A DNA stretch of 64,000 nt from Jonesia quinghaiensis DSM 15701 (GCF_000423205.1 NZ_AUHN01000011.1:1-64000); one strand, 5' to 3'; positions 36,275 through 44,933 are shown, counted from the stretch's first letter. Made by a program: numbers and translations. Notes: a model not told the origin generated them from the sequence alone.

Positions 36275-37642
36275 GTGTCTCGTTCTGCCTTTGGAAAAAT
36301 TGTTGACATGCAGGTATCCCGCCGTTCCATCCTCCAAGCATCAGGCCTTGGTGCCCTGGGCATCGCCCTAGCCGCTTGCTCCGGCCCCGCAACTGGAGAA
36401 GAACGCAGCAACAACCAAACCAGCGACGTTGACTGGTCAAGCATCACCCCAGCCAAAGAAATCACCTGGTGGTCCAACCACCCAGGCGCATCCAAAGAAG
36501 CCGAAGAAGAACTCATCTCACGCTTCACCGCTGAAACCGGTATCACCGTTAAACTCGTCACCGCAGGGGCAAGCTACGACGAAGTCGCCCAACGCTTCCA
36601 AGCAGCCTCAGGCACCGACTCCCTCCCAGACCTTGTTATCGCATCCGACGTGTGGTGGTTCCGATACTTCCTCAACGGCCAAATCATGCCGCTCGACGGC
36701 GTGTTTGAGCACCTCAAAGCCGACGTCGCGGACTTCAACCCCACCCTCTACAGTGACTACGAATTCGAAGGGCAGCACTACGCGGCACCATACGCCCGCT
36801 CCACACCGCTGTTCTACTACAACAAAGAGGTCTTCGCGAAGGCCGGGCTCCCCGACCGCGGCCCCGAAACTTGGGCAGAATTCGAAGAATGGGCACCAAA
36901 GCTCAGCGAACACCTCCCCTCAGACGGCGCACCACTCGGGTTGGCCATTGGCCCATCCTGGTCCGCTTGGTGGATGTCAAACATCATGTGGGGACGCGGC
37001 GCATCATTCTCCCGCGAATGGGACGTCACCCTCAACACACCAGAAGCCATTGAAGCCGGTGAATGGGTGCGCTCACTGTACAACGAGAAAAAATTCGCAT
37101 CCGTTGGTAACGACACCAACGCCGACTTCGCTGCCGGATACTTCGGCTGCCTCATCGGCTCCACAGGTTCCCTCGCCGGGCTACTAGAAGCTGCCCCTTT
37201 CGAACTAGGCGCATCATTCCTCCCCGACGGCCCCAACGGCCCCGGCGTCCCCACCGGCGGAACCGGCCTAGCCATCCCATCGTCACGCACACCAGAACAA
37301 CAACTCGCCGCCGCACAATTCCTGGCCTTCATGACCAACGCAGACAACACAGCGTTCTTCTCCAAATCAACCGGTTATGTGCCCGTGCGCACCTCCGCAA
37401 CCACCGGAGAAACCATGACTGCCCTCTACGAAGAAATCCCCCTCTACCGGGTTGCTATCGACCAACTTGAACGCACTCAAACCCAAGACTGGGCACGCGT
37501 ATTCGTGCCATCAGGCGACCAAATCCTCACCGACGGCATCGAACAGATAGTGTTGAACAACACCCCAGCCGAGGAAGCGTGGGCGGCAATCACCCCACGC
37601 CTTGAGCAAGCATTCTCCGAGAACGTGGAGCCCTACCTGTGA
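36275..37642 (+). CDS. ugpB: Glycerol-3-phosphate/glycerophosphodiester ABC substrate-binding lipoprotein
   Basis: This 455-residue family 1 solute-binding protein has a Tat-like signal, SRRSILQASGLGALGIALAAC, near 15-35. It ends in a lipobox with Cys35 or an adjacent position. The mature part shows WWSNHPGASKEAEEELISRFTAETGI and VWWFRYFLNGQIMPLD, typical of UgpB. AAGGAG precedes the GTG; the ATG 11 codons later would leave only the twin-Arg signal and remains possible. The substrate is inferred from the following GDPD gene. Confidence 0.85.
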   Translation: MSRSAFGKIVDMQVSRRSILQASGLGALGIALAACSGPATGEERSNNQTSDVDWSSITPAKEITWWSNHPGASKEAEEELISRFTAETGITVKLVTAGASYDEVAQRFQAASGTDSLPDLVIASDVWWFRYFLNGQIMPLDGVFEHLKADVADFNPTLYSDYEFEGQHYAAPYARSTPLFYYNKEVFAKAGLPDRGPETWAEFEEWAPKLSEHLPSDGAPLGLAIGPSWSAWWMSNIMWGRGASFSREWDVTLNTPEAIEAGEWVRSLYNEKKFASVGNDTNADFAAGYFGCLIGSTGSLAGLLEAAPFELGASFLPDGPNGPGVPTGGTGLAIPSSRTPEQQLAAAQFLAFMTNADNTAFFSKSTGYVPVRTSATTGETMTALYEEIPLYRVAIDQLERTQTQDWARVFVPSGDQILTDGIEQIVLNNTPAEEAWAAITPRLEQAFSENVEPYL

Positions 37643-38451
37643 CCAACACCCCCACCAACCCCGATGATCTCATTGATGGTGCTGGAGCTGCCGGCGGTAG
37701 TGCTGCCGGCGGTGTACCGCAGATCATCGCTCACCGGGGCAACCGATCAGTAACCCCGGAAAACACCCTCGCCGCGTTCGCATCTGCGATCCGGGCAGGG
37801 TGCGGGAGCATCGAACTCGACATCGTGCGCTCCCGTGACGGCGTGCCCATGATCATTCATGACGAGACACTCGATGCCACCACCAACGGCGCCGGGAAAG
37901 TGAGTGACTACCTCGCAGAGGAAATCGCCGCCCTCGATGCAGGAAGCTGGTTCGACCCTGCGTTCGCAGGAGCCCAAGTGCCCACTTTTGCACAGTTTGC
38001 TCACCACCTCGCGCAGCACCCAAGTGTTGAAGTCCTCCTTGAATTCAAGGGGGACTGGGACGAGCAAGCCACCGCAGGAGTCGTGGATATCGTCAATGAG
38101 CATGGCATTGCAGACCGCACAATTTTGCAGAGCTTCTCAAGGGTATCGATCACTGCGCAACACGCGATTGCCCCACAATCGCGGCGCGGTGTGCTGTGCG
38201 TCGAAGAATTCGACGGGCTGTTAGATCAGTGCGCAGCAGCTGGGGTGTACACGGTGAACCCGTACGTTGAGTACGTGCTAGCCCACCCCGAAATTGTGCA
38301 GCGCATCCACGAGGCGGGCATGTCCACCATGGTGTGGACCGCCAATAGCCCCACGCAGTGGGAGCGCCTAGTGGAGTTGGGTGTTGATGGGATCATCACC
38401 GACCGGCCCGATGCCCTAACCGGGTGGTACGCCGGGCGCGGGTTGGTCTAG
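37639..38451 (+). CDS. ugpQ: Glycerophosphodiester phosphodiesterase
   Basis: This 270-residue GDPD enzyme splits glycerophosphodiesters into sn-glycerol 3-phosphate and an alcohol. IAHRGNRSVTPENTLAAF near 30-47 carries the HRG and E-N-T motifs. IELDIVRSRDGVPMIIHDETLDATTNG near 58-84 supplies the metal-binding Glu, Asp and the catalytic His. No signal peptide is present, so it acts in the cytoplasm on imported substrate. Its GTG overlaps the ugpB stop by four bases. Confidence 0.92.
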   Translation: MTNTPTNPDDLIDGAGAAGGSAAGGVPQIIAHRGNRSVTPENTLAAFASAIRAGCGSIELDIVRSRDGVPMIIHDETLDATTNGAGKVSDYLAEEIAALDAGSWFDPAFAGAQVPTFAQFAHHLAQHPSVEVLLEFKGDWDEQATAGVVDIVNEHGIADRTILQSFSRVSITAQHAIAPQSRRGVLCVEEFDGLLDQCAAAGVYTVNPYVEYVLAHPEIVQRIHEAGMSTMVWTANSPTQWERLVELGVDGIITDRPDALTGWYAGRGLV

Positions 38452-38684
38452 GTCCTAACGGTCTGGTGTAGGAGCAGAACGCAACTGCACCAGACCACCC
38501 AAGCCCCCTCTGACCAGCGATTAAACGCCAGCAAGACAGAAAAAACTGAGGCACTGGTCACAACTGGGGTAGTCTGATTACGCGAATCGGCGATCATTGC
38601 GTATCCTAGATAACTGGTAGCGGCTCGCCGCAACCACGACGCTGTTAACCGCTCGGTTAATTCGCGTCAACAACTGAATGTGTT

Positions 38685-38759
38685 GCCTCTTTAGCTCAGT
38701 GGTAGAGCATCGGACTTTTAATCCGCGGGTCCTGGGTTCGAGCCCCAGAGGAGGCACCA
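38685..38759 (+). tRNA. tRNA-Lys (UUU), CCA encoded
   Basis: A full cloverleaf: acceptor GCCTCTT pairs with AGGAGGC, D-arm GCTC...GAGC, anticodon loop CTTTTAA (anticodon TTT), and T-arm CTGGG-TTCGAGC-CCCAG. A genomic CCA follows the discriminator A. Confidence 0.97.
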
Positions 38760-38764
38760 TCGGA

Positions 38765-38802
38765 AAAGCGGGCCTGACGTGCAAAAACGTCAGGCCCGCT
38801 TT
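38765..38802 (+). terminator. Terminator of tRNA-Lys
   Basis: AAAGCGGGCCTGACGT pairs with ACGTCAGGCCCGCTTT over a 6-nt loop, followed by GTTGTT. It begins six bases after the tRNA CCA. Confidence 0.9.
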
Positions 38803-38955
38803 GTTGTTCTCGGTTGCATTTGACGGGTCACTGCAGCCACATTGGGGCAAAACTGGGGCGCAGATTCAGGATCTTTCTGACACACCCCGTCCACCTCAAG
38901 ATTGCCCTGCCCACGCATCGTAAGCTCCGGTATCCCCCACCACACCCACACCAGC

Positions 38956-39022
38956 ATGTGGCATGTTTGAGGACAATGTGGCATGTCCTAAACAGGCCAC
39001 TCAGTGCCAAAACATGCCACAT
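38956..39022. repeat. Three copies of ATGTGGCATGT downstream of tRNA-Lys
   Basis: The 11-mer occurs at 38956-38966 and 38976-38986 in direct orientation and inverted at 39012-39022. The first two overlap a larger dyad (GTTTgAGGACA ... TGTCCTaAAC, 38965-38992). The cluster lies in a gene-free segment (38803-39173) behind a tRNA, a usual place for recombinase or regulator binding sites. Confidence 0.6.
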
Positions 39023-39173
39023 GGAAAAGCGGGCGGTGGGGAGGGGCTGCGATAAGAAGGTGGAGGAAGAGTAGACAACCGTCAAGCTGTACGGCAGGTG
39101 CATTTCGCAAGCTACTCTCAGGCGTTGACAACCGATCGCAAACTCCTCGAACCAAAATGATTAGAATGTGCCC

Positions 39174-39419
39174 ATGGGGAGTATTCGTCGATGGCCGCCG
39201 CAGATGAATTGGAAGTGGCTCATTGCGACTTTCTTCATCGTATTGACGATAGCGGTGGCAGCCAGTTGGAGATCTGGAACGTGTGAAGATACGGCTTCCA
39301 CTATTGAAGTAAATGACTGCACTTCGCAAGCAATGTTCGGGATTCCGGTGATAATAATTGCCCTACTCGGGATTTCAGTAGCGGCTTACACGGCTTTTCG
39401 TGCATTTAAACGCACTTAG
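39174..39419 (+). CDS. Small membrane protein, unknown
   Basis: An 81-residue predicted protein with two membrane helices (about 14-31 and 55-72) separated by an extracytoplasmic loop with two cysteines (TCEDTAST...VNDCTS), which could form a disulfide. The ATG lacks a clear ribosome-binding site; a GTG two codons earlier is an alternative. I recognise no family. It stands alone, and 300 bases downstream hold nothing I can identify. Confidence 0.5.
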   Translation: MGSIRRWPPQMNWKWLIATFFIVLTIAVAASWRSGTCEDTASTIEVNDCTSQAMFGIPVIIIALLGISVAAYTAFRAFKRT

Positions 39420-39722
39420 GCGGCTTTAGCGCGAACTTGCCTCATCTTGCAACATGTAGCGATCAAAGCCTGAAGACCATCAGCTTGTCGTGCGGCAACA
39501 ACACATTTAGTCGATACTAGGACTAAGCGGGCTCTCCCTTTCCGCTCTTGCGCAAGCGACACGAATGTAACTAAGGCGTGGGGGCACTCACTCTCTGGAT
39601 CTTTTCGCCATTCCGATGGAATTCACTTTACGATCTTGAAAACACGGATAGGCGCTGATGCAGGCTGGTCTACTTAGTCTAGATTCCTGAAACGAAGCGC
39701 TTTGCCAAAGGGGATCTGTCTC
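39420..39722. other. Gene-free segment
   Basis: I see no gene, terminator or strong repeat in these ~300 bases. Stop codons interrupt every frame at short intervals. Confidence 0.5.
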
Positions 39723-40004
39723 TCATTTGCCATCACGTGACAGTTTCGTAGCCCCGTCAAACTCGTCATCCATTGCCTTATCGAGCGCGCACAAGATCAT
39801 GTCCATCTCTTCGTCGTCCTCGGCGCCGTAGACGAGGAGATCGCTGGGATCATAGCGGCTGTTCATGCGGAAAGAATAGCATTTTCGGATTGCCATATTC
39901 GCCGATGATTGTTCATACGGTACGCCGTCCGCCTGTAGAAATTGCGCATCATTATTACCAAGTGCCATCACACAGCCAGCACCACGCTTCGTATGCTCCC
40001 GCAT
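39723..40004 (-). CDS. Hypothetical small acidic protein
   Basis: A possible 93-residue protein starting at the ATG at 40004, where GAGG lies just upstream at short spacing. The C-terminal half is acidic (GAEDDEEMDMILCALDKAMDDEFDG), giving real-protein character. No motif or family is recognised. A perfect palindromic repeat (40064-40094) lies directly upstream. It could equally be non-coding. Confidence 0.35.
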   Translation of the reverse strand: MREHTKRGAGCVMALGNNDAQFLQADGVPYEQSSANMAIRKCYSFRMNSRYDPSDLLVYGAEDDEEMDMILCALDKAMDDEFDGATKLSRDGK

Positions 40005-40026
40005 TTCCTCACCCCCGCCAACCCGC

Positions 40027-40110
40027 GAGCTCGTGGTTTCGCAGCGACTTCGTCCCAGGCAGCGTGAGTTCGTGGTTGGGAACCACGAACTCACGGGTTA
40101 AACCACGAAC
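40027..40110. repeat. Dispersed palindromic repeat, CCACGAACTC family (copy A)
   Basis: GAGCTCGTGGTTT (40027-40039) and GACTTCGTCCC (40046 on) are followed by a perfect 14-bp inverted repeat with a 3-nt loop (GTGAGTTCGTGGTT at 40064-40077 and its complement at 40081-40094). Another ACCACGAACTCGCG follows. The same series of elements, in the same order, recurs at 56793-56883. Confidence 0.75.
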
Positions 40111-40165
40111 TCGCGATGGAAGACAGTTGGCAGCACATGTATGGAGCTAGCAAGGTGTCTGACCG

Positions 40166-41212
40166 TTAGGGCAAAAGCCGACGGATCACAGCATCGGCAT
40201 CACGACCCACGCCGCGCAACGTTGCGGAGGCGTGCGAACGCTGGTGTTCCAACCCGACGAAACCCATCCCTGGCATCGTCGTAGACACTCCACCTCGGTG
40301 AAGGACTTTGCCCACGGCATCAACGGCTGGTGTCCCGTCAAGGAACGGCACATGTGGTCTGTACCCGGTGGCGAAAAGCAGCACATCAACGCTGCGCCGG
40401 TGCCCATCAGCGCCTATGAGGTCTTCGCCTTCGATGCGCGTAAACATTGGGTGCCAGGCGACAGTCCCCTGGTCGAAGAACGCGCGGTAGCGACCGTCAT
40501 CGAGCACAGGAACAGCTTGCGCAAGAAAACGAGCGGCGATGCGAGAACGATCGACGCCACTGTAAGTGAGCCACCAGTGCAGATCACGCCCTGCAAATCG
40601 CTGACGCTGCCAGCGGATTGGCTGTCGCGAATATACGGAAACGTCACTAACTGCAGCGAGTTCGGCCGCGATCTGGATTGCTGAGTTCCCCGCCCCCACA
40701 ACCGCAACCCGGGTACCTGCGAAAGTTTGTGGGGTGCGGTATTGCGCAGCATGGAGGACTTGCCCTGTGAATGATTCGACCCCATGCAGGCTCGGTATAT
40801 GAGGGTTGGTAAAACTTCCGCTAGCTACGATCACTCGCCGGGCTTGGATTTCGTGCTCAGCGGTTGCGGCAATCAGCTCACTGTCAGCGCTCGTTATGGA
40901 CACGACGCGATGCCCGTACCGGATGTCTGTGGCAAGTCGGTCAGTGTATTCGGTGAGGTAATCCACGACCTCATCTCGATGTGGGTAGCGTTCAGGGTTT
41001 CCTGGGAAAGGTAGACCCGGTAGCGCGGAGAACCGCGCGGGAGAAAACAGTGTGAGTGAGTCGTAGTAGTGGGGCCACGATCCGCCTGGTTTTGGGGAAG
41101 AGTCAATGACTACGTGGTCTATGCCTCGGTTTTTGAGGTGGTGGGCGGTGGCGAGCCCGGATTGGCCGGCACCGATAACCAGGGTGTCTGTTGTTGTGTT
41201 GTGCATTGCCAC
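40166..41212 (-). CDS. FAD-dependent monooxygenase, ArsO-like
   Basis: This 348-residue flavoprotein has two dinucleotide-binding motifs: GAGQSGLATAHHL near 14-26 for FAD and VVGAGNSAIQIAAEL near 170-184 for NADPH. GSWPHYYDSLTLFSP near 44-58 and FATGYRPHVPFL near 285-296 are characteristic of the CzcO/ArsO-like group. A divergent ArsR-type repressor gene starts 49 bases away, with a dyad between them. That context suggests an arsenic- or metal-responsive oxidase, but no arsenite pump or reductase gene is nearby, so the substrate remains unknown. Confidence 0.8.
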   Translation of the reverse strand: MAMHNTTTDTLVIGAGQSGLATAHHLKNRGIDHVVIDSSPKPGGSWPHYYDSLTLFSPARFSALPGLPFPGNPERYPHRDEVVDYLTEYTDRLATDIRYGHRVVSITSADSELIAATAEHEIQARRVIVASGSFTNPHIPSLHGVESFTGQVLHAAQYRTPQTFAGTRVAVVGAGNSAIQIAAELAAVSDVSVYSRQPIRWQRQRFAGRDLHWWLTYSGVDRSRIAARFLAQAVPVLDDGRYRAFFDQGTVAWHPMFTRIEGEDLIGADGHRRSVDVLLFATGYRPHVPFLDGTPAVDAVGKVLHRGGVSTTMPGMGFVGLEHQRSHASATLRGVGRDADAVIRRLLP

Positions 41213-41219
41213 ATCGTAT

Positions 41220-41239
41220 CGTTATTTCCCGAAATGACG
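41220..41239. promoter_or_regulatory. ArsR-type operator dyad
   Basis: CGTTATTTCCCGAAATGACG is an imperfect palindrome (CGTnATTTC-x2-GAAATnACG) lying between the divergent monooxygenase and arsR-like genes, where a repressor would control both. Confidence 0.55.
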
Positions 41240-41261
41240 AATACTGACTAGAGTAGATGGT

Positions 41262-41579
41262 ATGAGTGACCCATTGTTTCCGGCAGAAACTCAGTCCTTC
41301 CTCAAAGCGTTGGCGAGCGAAACGAGGCAGCACATTGTGCAAGAACTCGCCACCGGCAACACGCTCACTGTTGGCGACATCGCCAAACGATGCGGCATCG
41401 GATTCTCCACAGCATCCGAACAACTAGCAATCCTCAAACAAGGCGGCCTCGTCACCTCCACCCGCCACGGTAAACAGGTGCTCTACCAAGCCGACCCAAC
41501 ATCAATCGGCGCCCACCTGAAAACACTCAGCGCCTATCTCTCAGCATGCTGCCCACCTACAACCGACACGGCTGACTAA
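41262..41579 (+). CDS. ArsR-family transcriptional regulator
   Basis: A 105-residue winged-helix regulator. FLKALASETRQHIVQELATG near 14-33 and the recognition segment IAKRCGIGFSTASEQLAILKQGGLV near 41-65 match the family. The usual ELCVC metal site of helix 3 is absent; a C-terminal Cys-Cys pair near 97-98 could be an alternative ligand. Divergent from the ArsO-like gene it probably controls. Confidence 0.87.
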   Translation: MSDPLFPAETQSFLKALASETRQHIVQELATGNTLTVGDIAKRCGIGFSTASEQLAILKQGGLVTSTRHGKQVLYQADPTSIGAHLKTLSAYLSACCPPTTDTAD

Positions 41580-41626
41580 CTAAACGCTCGGAGATAATTA
41601 CCAAAATCCCAGCACAGCCATGCATT

Positions 41627-41640
41627 GAGCTCGTGGTTGA
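41627..41640. repeat. Dispersed repeat fragment, CCACGAACTC family (copy B, partial)
   Basis: GAGCTCGTGGTTGA matches the opening unit of the repeats at 40027 and 56793, but the rest of the element is missing. Confidence 0.45.
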
Positions 41641-41729
41641 GCAGTGTGATGTCTGCCGTAAATGTTGCAGGCTCACCGCGCATCACTAAGGCTTAAAGCA
41701 CCCTTGCTCACCAGCCCCGAGAGCGCGCG

Positions 41730-42542
41730 ATGATCACTTTTGAGAACGTCAATAAAACTTACCCAAACGGCACCACCGCTGCCCTTGATGTGTCCTTCAC
41801 GGTGCCTGCGGGTTCTACTGTGGCGCTATTGGGGCCATCTGGTGCGGGGAAAACCACCCTGTTGCGCATGGTGAACCGTTTGGTTGACCCCGATTCGGGG
41901 CGTATCACGGTGGGTGACCGCGATATTTCACAGATCAACCCGGTGACGTTGCGCCGCTCCATTGGGTACGTGCTCCAGGAGGGTGGGCTCCTTCCACACA
42001 AGCGGGTCTTAGATAACGTGGCGTTGGTTGCTCGCCTTAATGGCGCGTCGAAGGCCGATGCACGGGAACGGGCTCAGCGCATGCTTACGTTGGTGGGGTT
42101 GGATGCTGAGTTGGGGTCGCGTTTTCCCCACCAGTTGTCTGGTGGTCAGCAGCAACGTGTTGGGGTGGCCCGGGCATTGGTGGGTGAAGCTGATGTGATG
42201 TTGATGGATGAGCCGTTTGGCGCGGTGGACCCGATGATTCGCCGGGAATTACAGGCGCAAACGCGTAGGTTGCAGAGCGAACTTGGTAAAACGGTGCTGC
42301 TGGTGACTCACGATGTTGATGAGGCGTTTTCCCTGGCTGATCAGATTGTGGTGTTGCGTACTGGTGGCAGTGTGGCCCAGTACGCAACCCCCGAGGAACT
42401 CCTTACCAACCCGGCTGACGATTTTGTGGCTGATTTGCTGGGCTTGAGTGATGGTGCCCGTGACTTGCATGTGGTGGACCGTGGTGGGCGCGCCTTGGTG
42501 ACGGATGGGTCTGGCCGGTTTATTGGGCGGGTTCGCGCGTGA
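41730..42542 (+). CDS. Osmolyte/quaternary amine ABC transporter ATPase (OpuCA/ProV-like)
   Basis: This 270-residue ATPase has Walker A GPSGAGKTT near 34-42, Q-loop YVLQEGG near 79-85, signature LSGGQQQRVGVARAL near 138-152, Walker B VMLMDEPFGAVDP near 158-170, and the switch His in LVTHDVDEAF near 193-202. It lacks the C-terminal CBS pair that many OpuCA proteins use for ionic-strength sensing. First gene of a four-gene operon with two permeases and a binding lipoprotein. The next gene overlaps it by four bases. Confidence 0.9.
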   Translation: MITFENVNKTYPNGTTAALDVSFTVPAGSTVALLGPSGAGKTTLLRMVNRLVDPDSGRITVGDRDISQINPVTLRRSIGYVLQEGGLLPHKRVLDNVALVARLNGASKADARERAQRMLTLVGLDAELGSRFPHQLSGGQQQRVGVARALVGEADVMLMDEPFGAVDPMIRRELQAQTRRLQSELGKTVLLVTHDVDEAFSLADQIVVLRTGGSVAQYATPEELLTNPADDFVADLLGLSDGARDLHVVDRGGRALVTDGSGRFIGRVRA

Positions 42543-43246
42543 AGTGGCTGTCACAGAACTGGCCGATGGTGATTGATTTGACGCTTGATCACCTGTGGAT
42601 GACAGTTCAAATCACGGTGCTCACTGTCTTATTCGCGGTGCCACTTGCGCGTTTATCCATGACAAACCGCTGGCTGCGGGCGGTTGCAGTGGTGTTTACC
42701 AACTCGTTGTACGCGGTTCCGTCGTTGGCGTTGTTCATGATGGTCCCCGTGCTGGTGGGAGTCCCTTTGCGGTCCACCACGAACGTGGTGATCGTGTTGA
42801 CACTGTACGGTGTTGCGGTGATTTGGCGGTCCACTTTGGATGCGTTTGATACGTTGCCGCCGCGGATTCTCGATGCGTCTGACGCTATGGGCGTTACGCG
42901 GTGGCGCCGGTTTTGGTCAGTGGAGTTGCCGTTGGCCTCTCCGGTGCTTGTGTCAGCGTTGCGTGTTGTTCTTGCCTCAACGATCAGCTTGATTACGGTG
43001 GGTGCTGTCATTGGGGTGCCGAGCCTTGGTTTGTTGTTTACTGACGGTTTTCAACGGGGTATCACCGCTGAGGTAATCACCGGCATTGTTGTGGTGGTGG
43101 CGTTGGGTTGGTTGTTGGACCGGCTTGTTGCGGTGGCGGGTGCGGCGGCTATGCCGTGGCGCGCCACTACTCCTCGGCGGTCGCGGCGCCTTGCCCGCCG
43201 CGTGCAGGCACAGTCGTTAAGGGGGACTGATGGATCTGCTGCGTGA
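42539..43246 (+). CDS. OpuCB-like ABC permease
   Basis: This 235-residue permease has five to six helices. The EAA-type loop, PRILDASDAMGVTRWRRFWSVELPLASPVL, is near 107-136. A basic C-terminal tail (RATTPRRSRRLARRVQ) ends the protein. GTG start overlapping the ATPase gene and a 17-base overlap with the next permease indicate tight coupling. It forms a heterodimer with the following permease in an osmolyte importer. Confidence 0.88.
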   Translation: MKWLSQNWPMVIDLTLDHLWMTVQITVLTVLFAVPLARLSMTNRWLRAVAVVFTNSLYAVPSLALFMMVPVLVGVPLRSTTNVVIVLTLYGVAVIWRSTLDAFDTLPPRILDASDAMGVTRWRRFWSVELPLASPVLVSALRVVLASTISLITVGAVIGVPSLGLLFTDGFQRGITAEVITGIVVVVALGWLLDRLVAVAGAAAMPWRATTPRRSRRLARRVQAQSLRGTDGSAA

Positions 43247-43883
43247 AGCGTTGGTGTGGTTGGCTGATGGTGGTAATTGGGCTGGCCCCACTGGGATCAC
43301 TGCACGCCTTGGTGAGCACTTGATGGTGACCGCGATTGTGGTGGCGCTTGCGTGCCTTTTGGCGATGCCTATTGGGGTGTGGGCTGGGCATCGTGGGCGC
43401 GGTGGTGACTTGATTGTGGGCATTGCGGGCGCGGCACGTGCGTTGCCGACACTGGGTTTGTTGACGCTTGCGGCGTTGGCGTTGGGCATCGGTTTGGTTG
43501 CGCCGGTTGTGGCGCTGGTGGTGTTGGCTATTCCTCCTGTGTTGAATGCCGCGTATTCGGGGATCGCGACCGTTCAACCGTCGGTGACGGGGGCGGCGCG
43601 CGCAGTGGGTATGTCTTCTCGCCAGGTGTTAGCGCAGGTTCAGTTGCCGTTGGCGACCCCTGTGCTGCTTGGTGGGGTGCGCTCGGCAACATTGCAGGTC
43701 ATTGCGACGGCTACGTTGGCGGCTTATACGTCGAACACCGGTTTAGGCCGGTACATTTTTGCGGGTTTAAAGGCGAACGATTACCCGCTATTGATCGCAG
43801 GGTCGCTGCTTGTTGTGGTGGTGGCCCTGGTGGTGGATGCGCTTTTCGCGGTTGCTCAGAGATTTTCTGTGCGCCACCGATGA
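43230..43883 (+). CDS. OpuCD-like ABC permease
   Basis: This 217-residue permease has the coupling loop VTGAARAVGMSSRQVLAQVQLPLATPVLLGG near 118-148. NAAYSGIATVQPS precedes it, typical of the OpuC/YehW/YehY group. It partners the permease encoded just upstream. Confidence 0.88.
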   Translation: MDLLREALVWLADGGNWAGPTGITARLGEHLMVTAIVVALACLLAMPIGVWAGHRGRGGDLIVGIAGAARALPTLGLLTLAALALGIGLVAPVVALVVLAIPPVLNAAYSGIATVQPSVTGAARAVGMSSRQVLAQVQLPLATPVLLGGVRSATLQVIATATLAAYTSNTGLGRYIFAGLKANDYPLLIAGSLLVVVVALVVDALFAVAQRFSVRHR

Positions 43884-43907
43884 CAACGTGACTTAAGGAG
43901 ATTGACT

Positions 43908-44837
43908 GTGAAACAACGCATGACTTTTGGTGCGGTGGCCGCTGTGGCGACACTGACGCTCGCAGCGTGTGGCAGTAGCGACACCATTGATGCTGACCCT
44001 TCGGCTGACAACACTGCAGGTACTGGTGGTGGTAGTGAGGAGTTGGTGATTGGGTCGCAGGATTACTATTCCTCAGAGATCATTGCGGAAATTTACGCTC
44101 AAGCGCTGGAAGCTGAGGATTACTCGGTGCAGCGCGAGTACCGCATCGGGCAGCGTGAGATTTATGTGGGTGAGATTGAGGACGGGTCCATTGACTTGTT
44201 CCCTGAGTACACTGGCCCGTTGTTGCAGTTCTGGGAGCCTGACACTGAGGCTCGGTTGATGGATGATGTGTACGATGCGTTGGTTACGGCGGCACCACAG
44301 GGCGTGAGCATTTTGGATCAGTCGCCTGCCACTGACCAGGATTCTTATGTCGTCACGCAGGAGTTCGCTGATGAGTATGACCTGACGACCATTGCAGATT
44401 TGGCGAATGTCACGCAGGACATCACCCTGGGGGCTAACTCTGAGCTTGAGTCTCGTCCTAATGGTCCCGATGGGCTCAAGGAGTACTACGGCGTTGACGT
44501 GGGTTTCACACCCATTGAAGACGGCGGTGGCCCTTTGACGGTTAAGGCGCTGCAAGACGGGGACATCCAACTTGCCGTGATTTACACCGCGGACCCTTCC
44601 ATTGACACAAATAACCTGGTGACGTTGGAGGACCCTGAGGGGTTGTTCCTCGCATCGCACGTGGTTCCTGTGGCGTCAGAGCGCGTTGATGCCGATGCGC
44701 AAGCGATTATCAACAGCATTTCAGCGGCGATGACCCCTGAAATTTTGCGGGAACTCAATGCGCGTTCAGTGACTGATCAGTCCCCTGCTGCCACTATCGC
44801 GGCGGATTGGCTCGCGGACACAGGCATGGTGAGTTGA
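43908..44837 (+). CDS. Osmolyte/quaternary amine-binding lipoprotein (OpuCC/OsmF-like)
   Basis: This 309-residue exported binding protein has an N-terminal signal ending in the lipobox LAAC (Cys about 22). The mature part has ELVIGSQDYYSSEIIAEIYAQALEAEDYSV, IEDGSIDLFPEYTGPLLQFW, and VTQEFADEYDLTTIADLANV, as in OsmF/OpuCC. Glycine betaine, choline or a related amine is likely; the exact ligand is open. I choose the GTG at 43908 because AAGGAG lies seven bases upstream. A strong terminator follows the gene. Confidence 0.88.
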   Translation: MKQRMTFGAVAAVATLTLAACGSSDTIDADPSADNTAGTGGGSEELVIGSQDYYSSEIIAEIYAQALEAEDYSVQREYRIGQREIYVGEIEDGSIDLFPEYTGPLLQFWEPDTEARLMDDVYDALVTAAPQGVSILDQSPATDQDSYVVTQEFADEYDLTTIADLANVTQDITLGANSELESRPNGPDGLKEYYGVDVGFTPIEDGGGPLTVKALQDGDIQLAVIYTADPSIDTNNLVTLEDPEGLFLASHVVPVASERVDADAQAIINSISAAMTPEILRELNARSVTDQSPAATIAADWLADTGMVS

Positions 44838-44933
44838 TCCCTTTATCCGGGTAGAAAAGCATCTTCCCATCGGGTGAACGCGTGATGTACTGTTGATGAA
44901 TCTGGGAAGTGTGGTCAGTGACTGCACTCGTTC

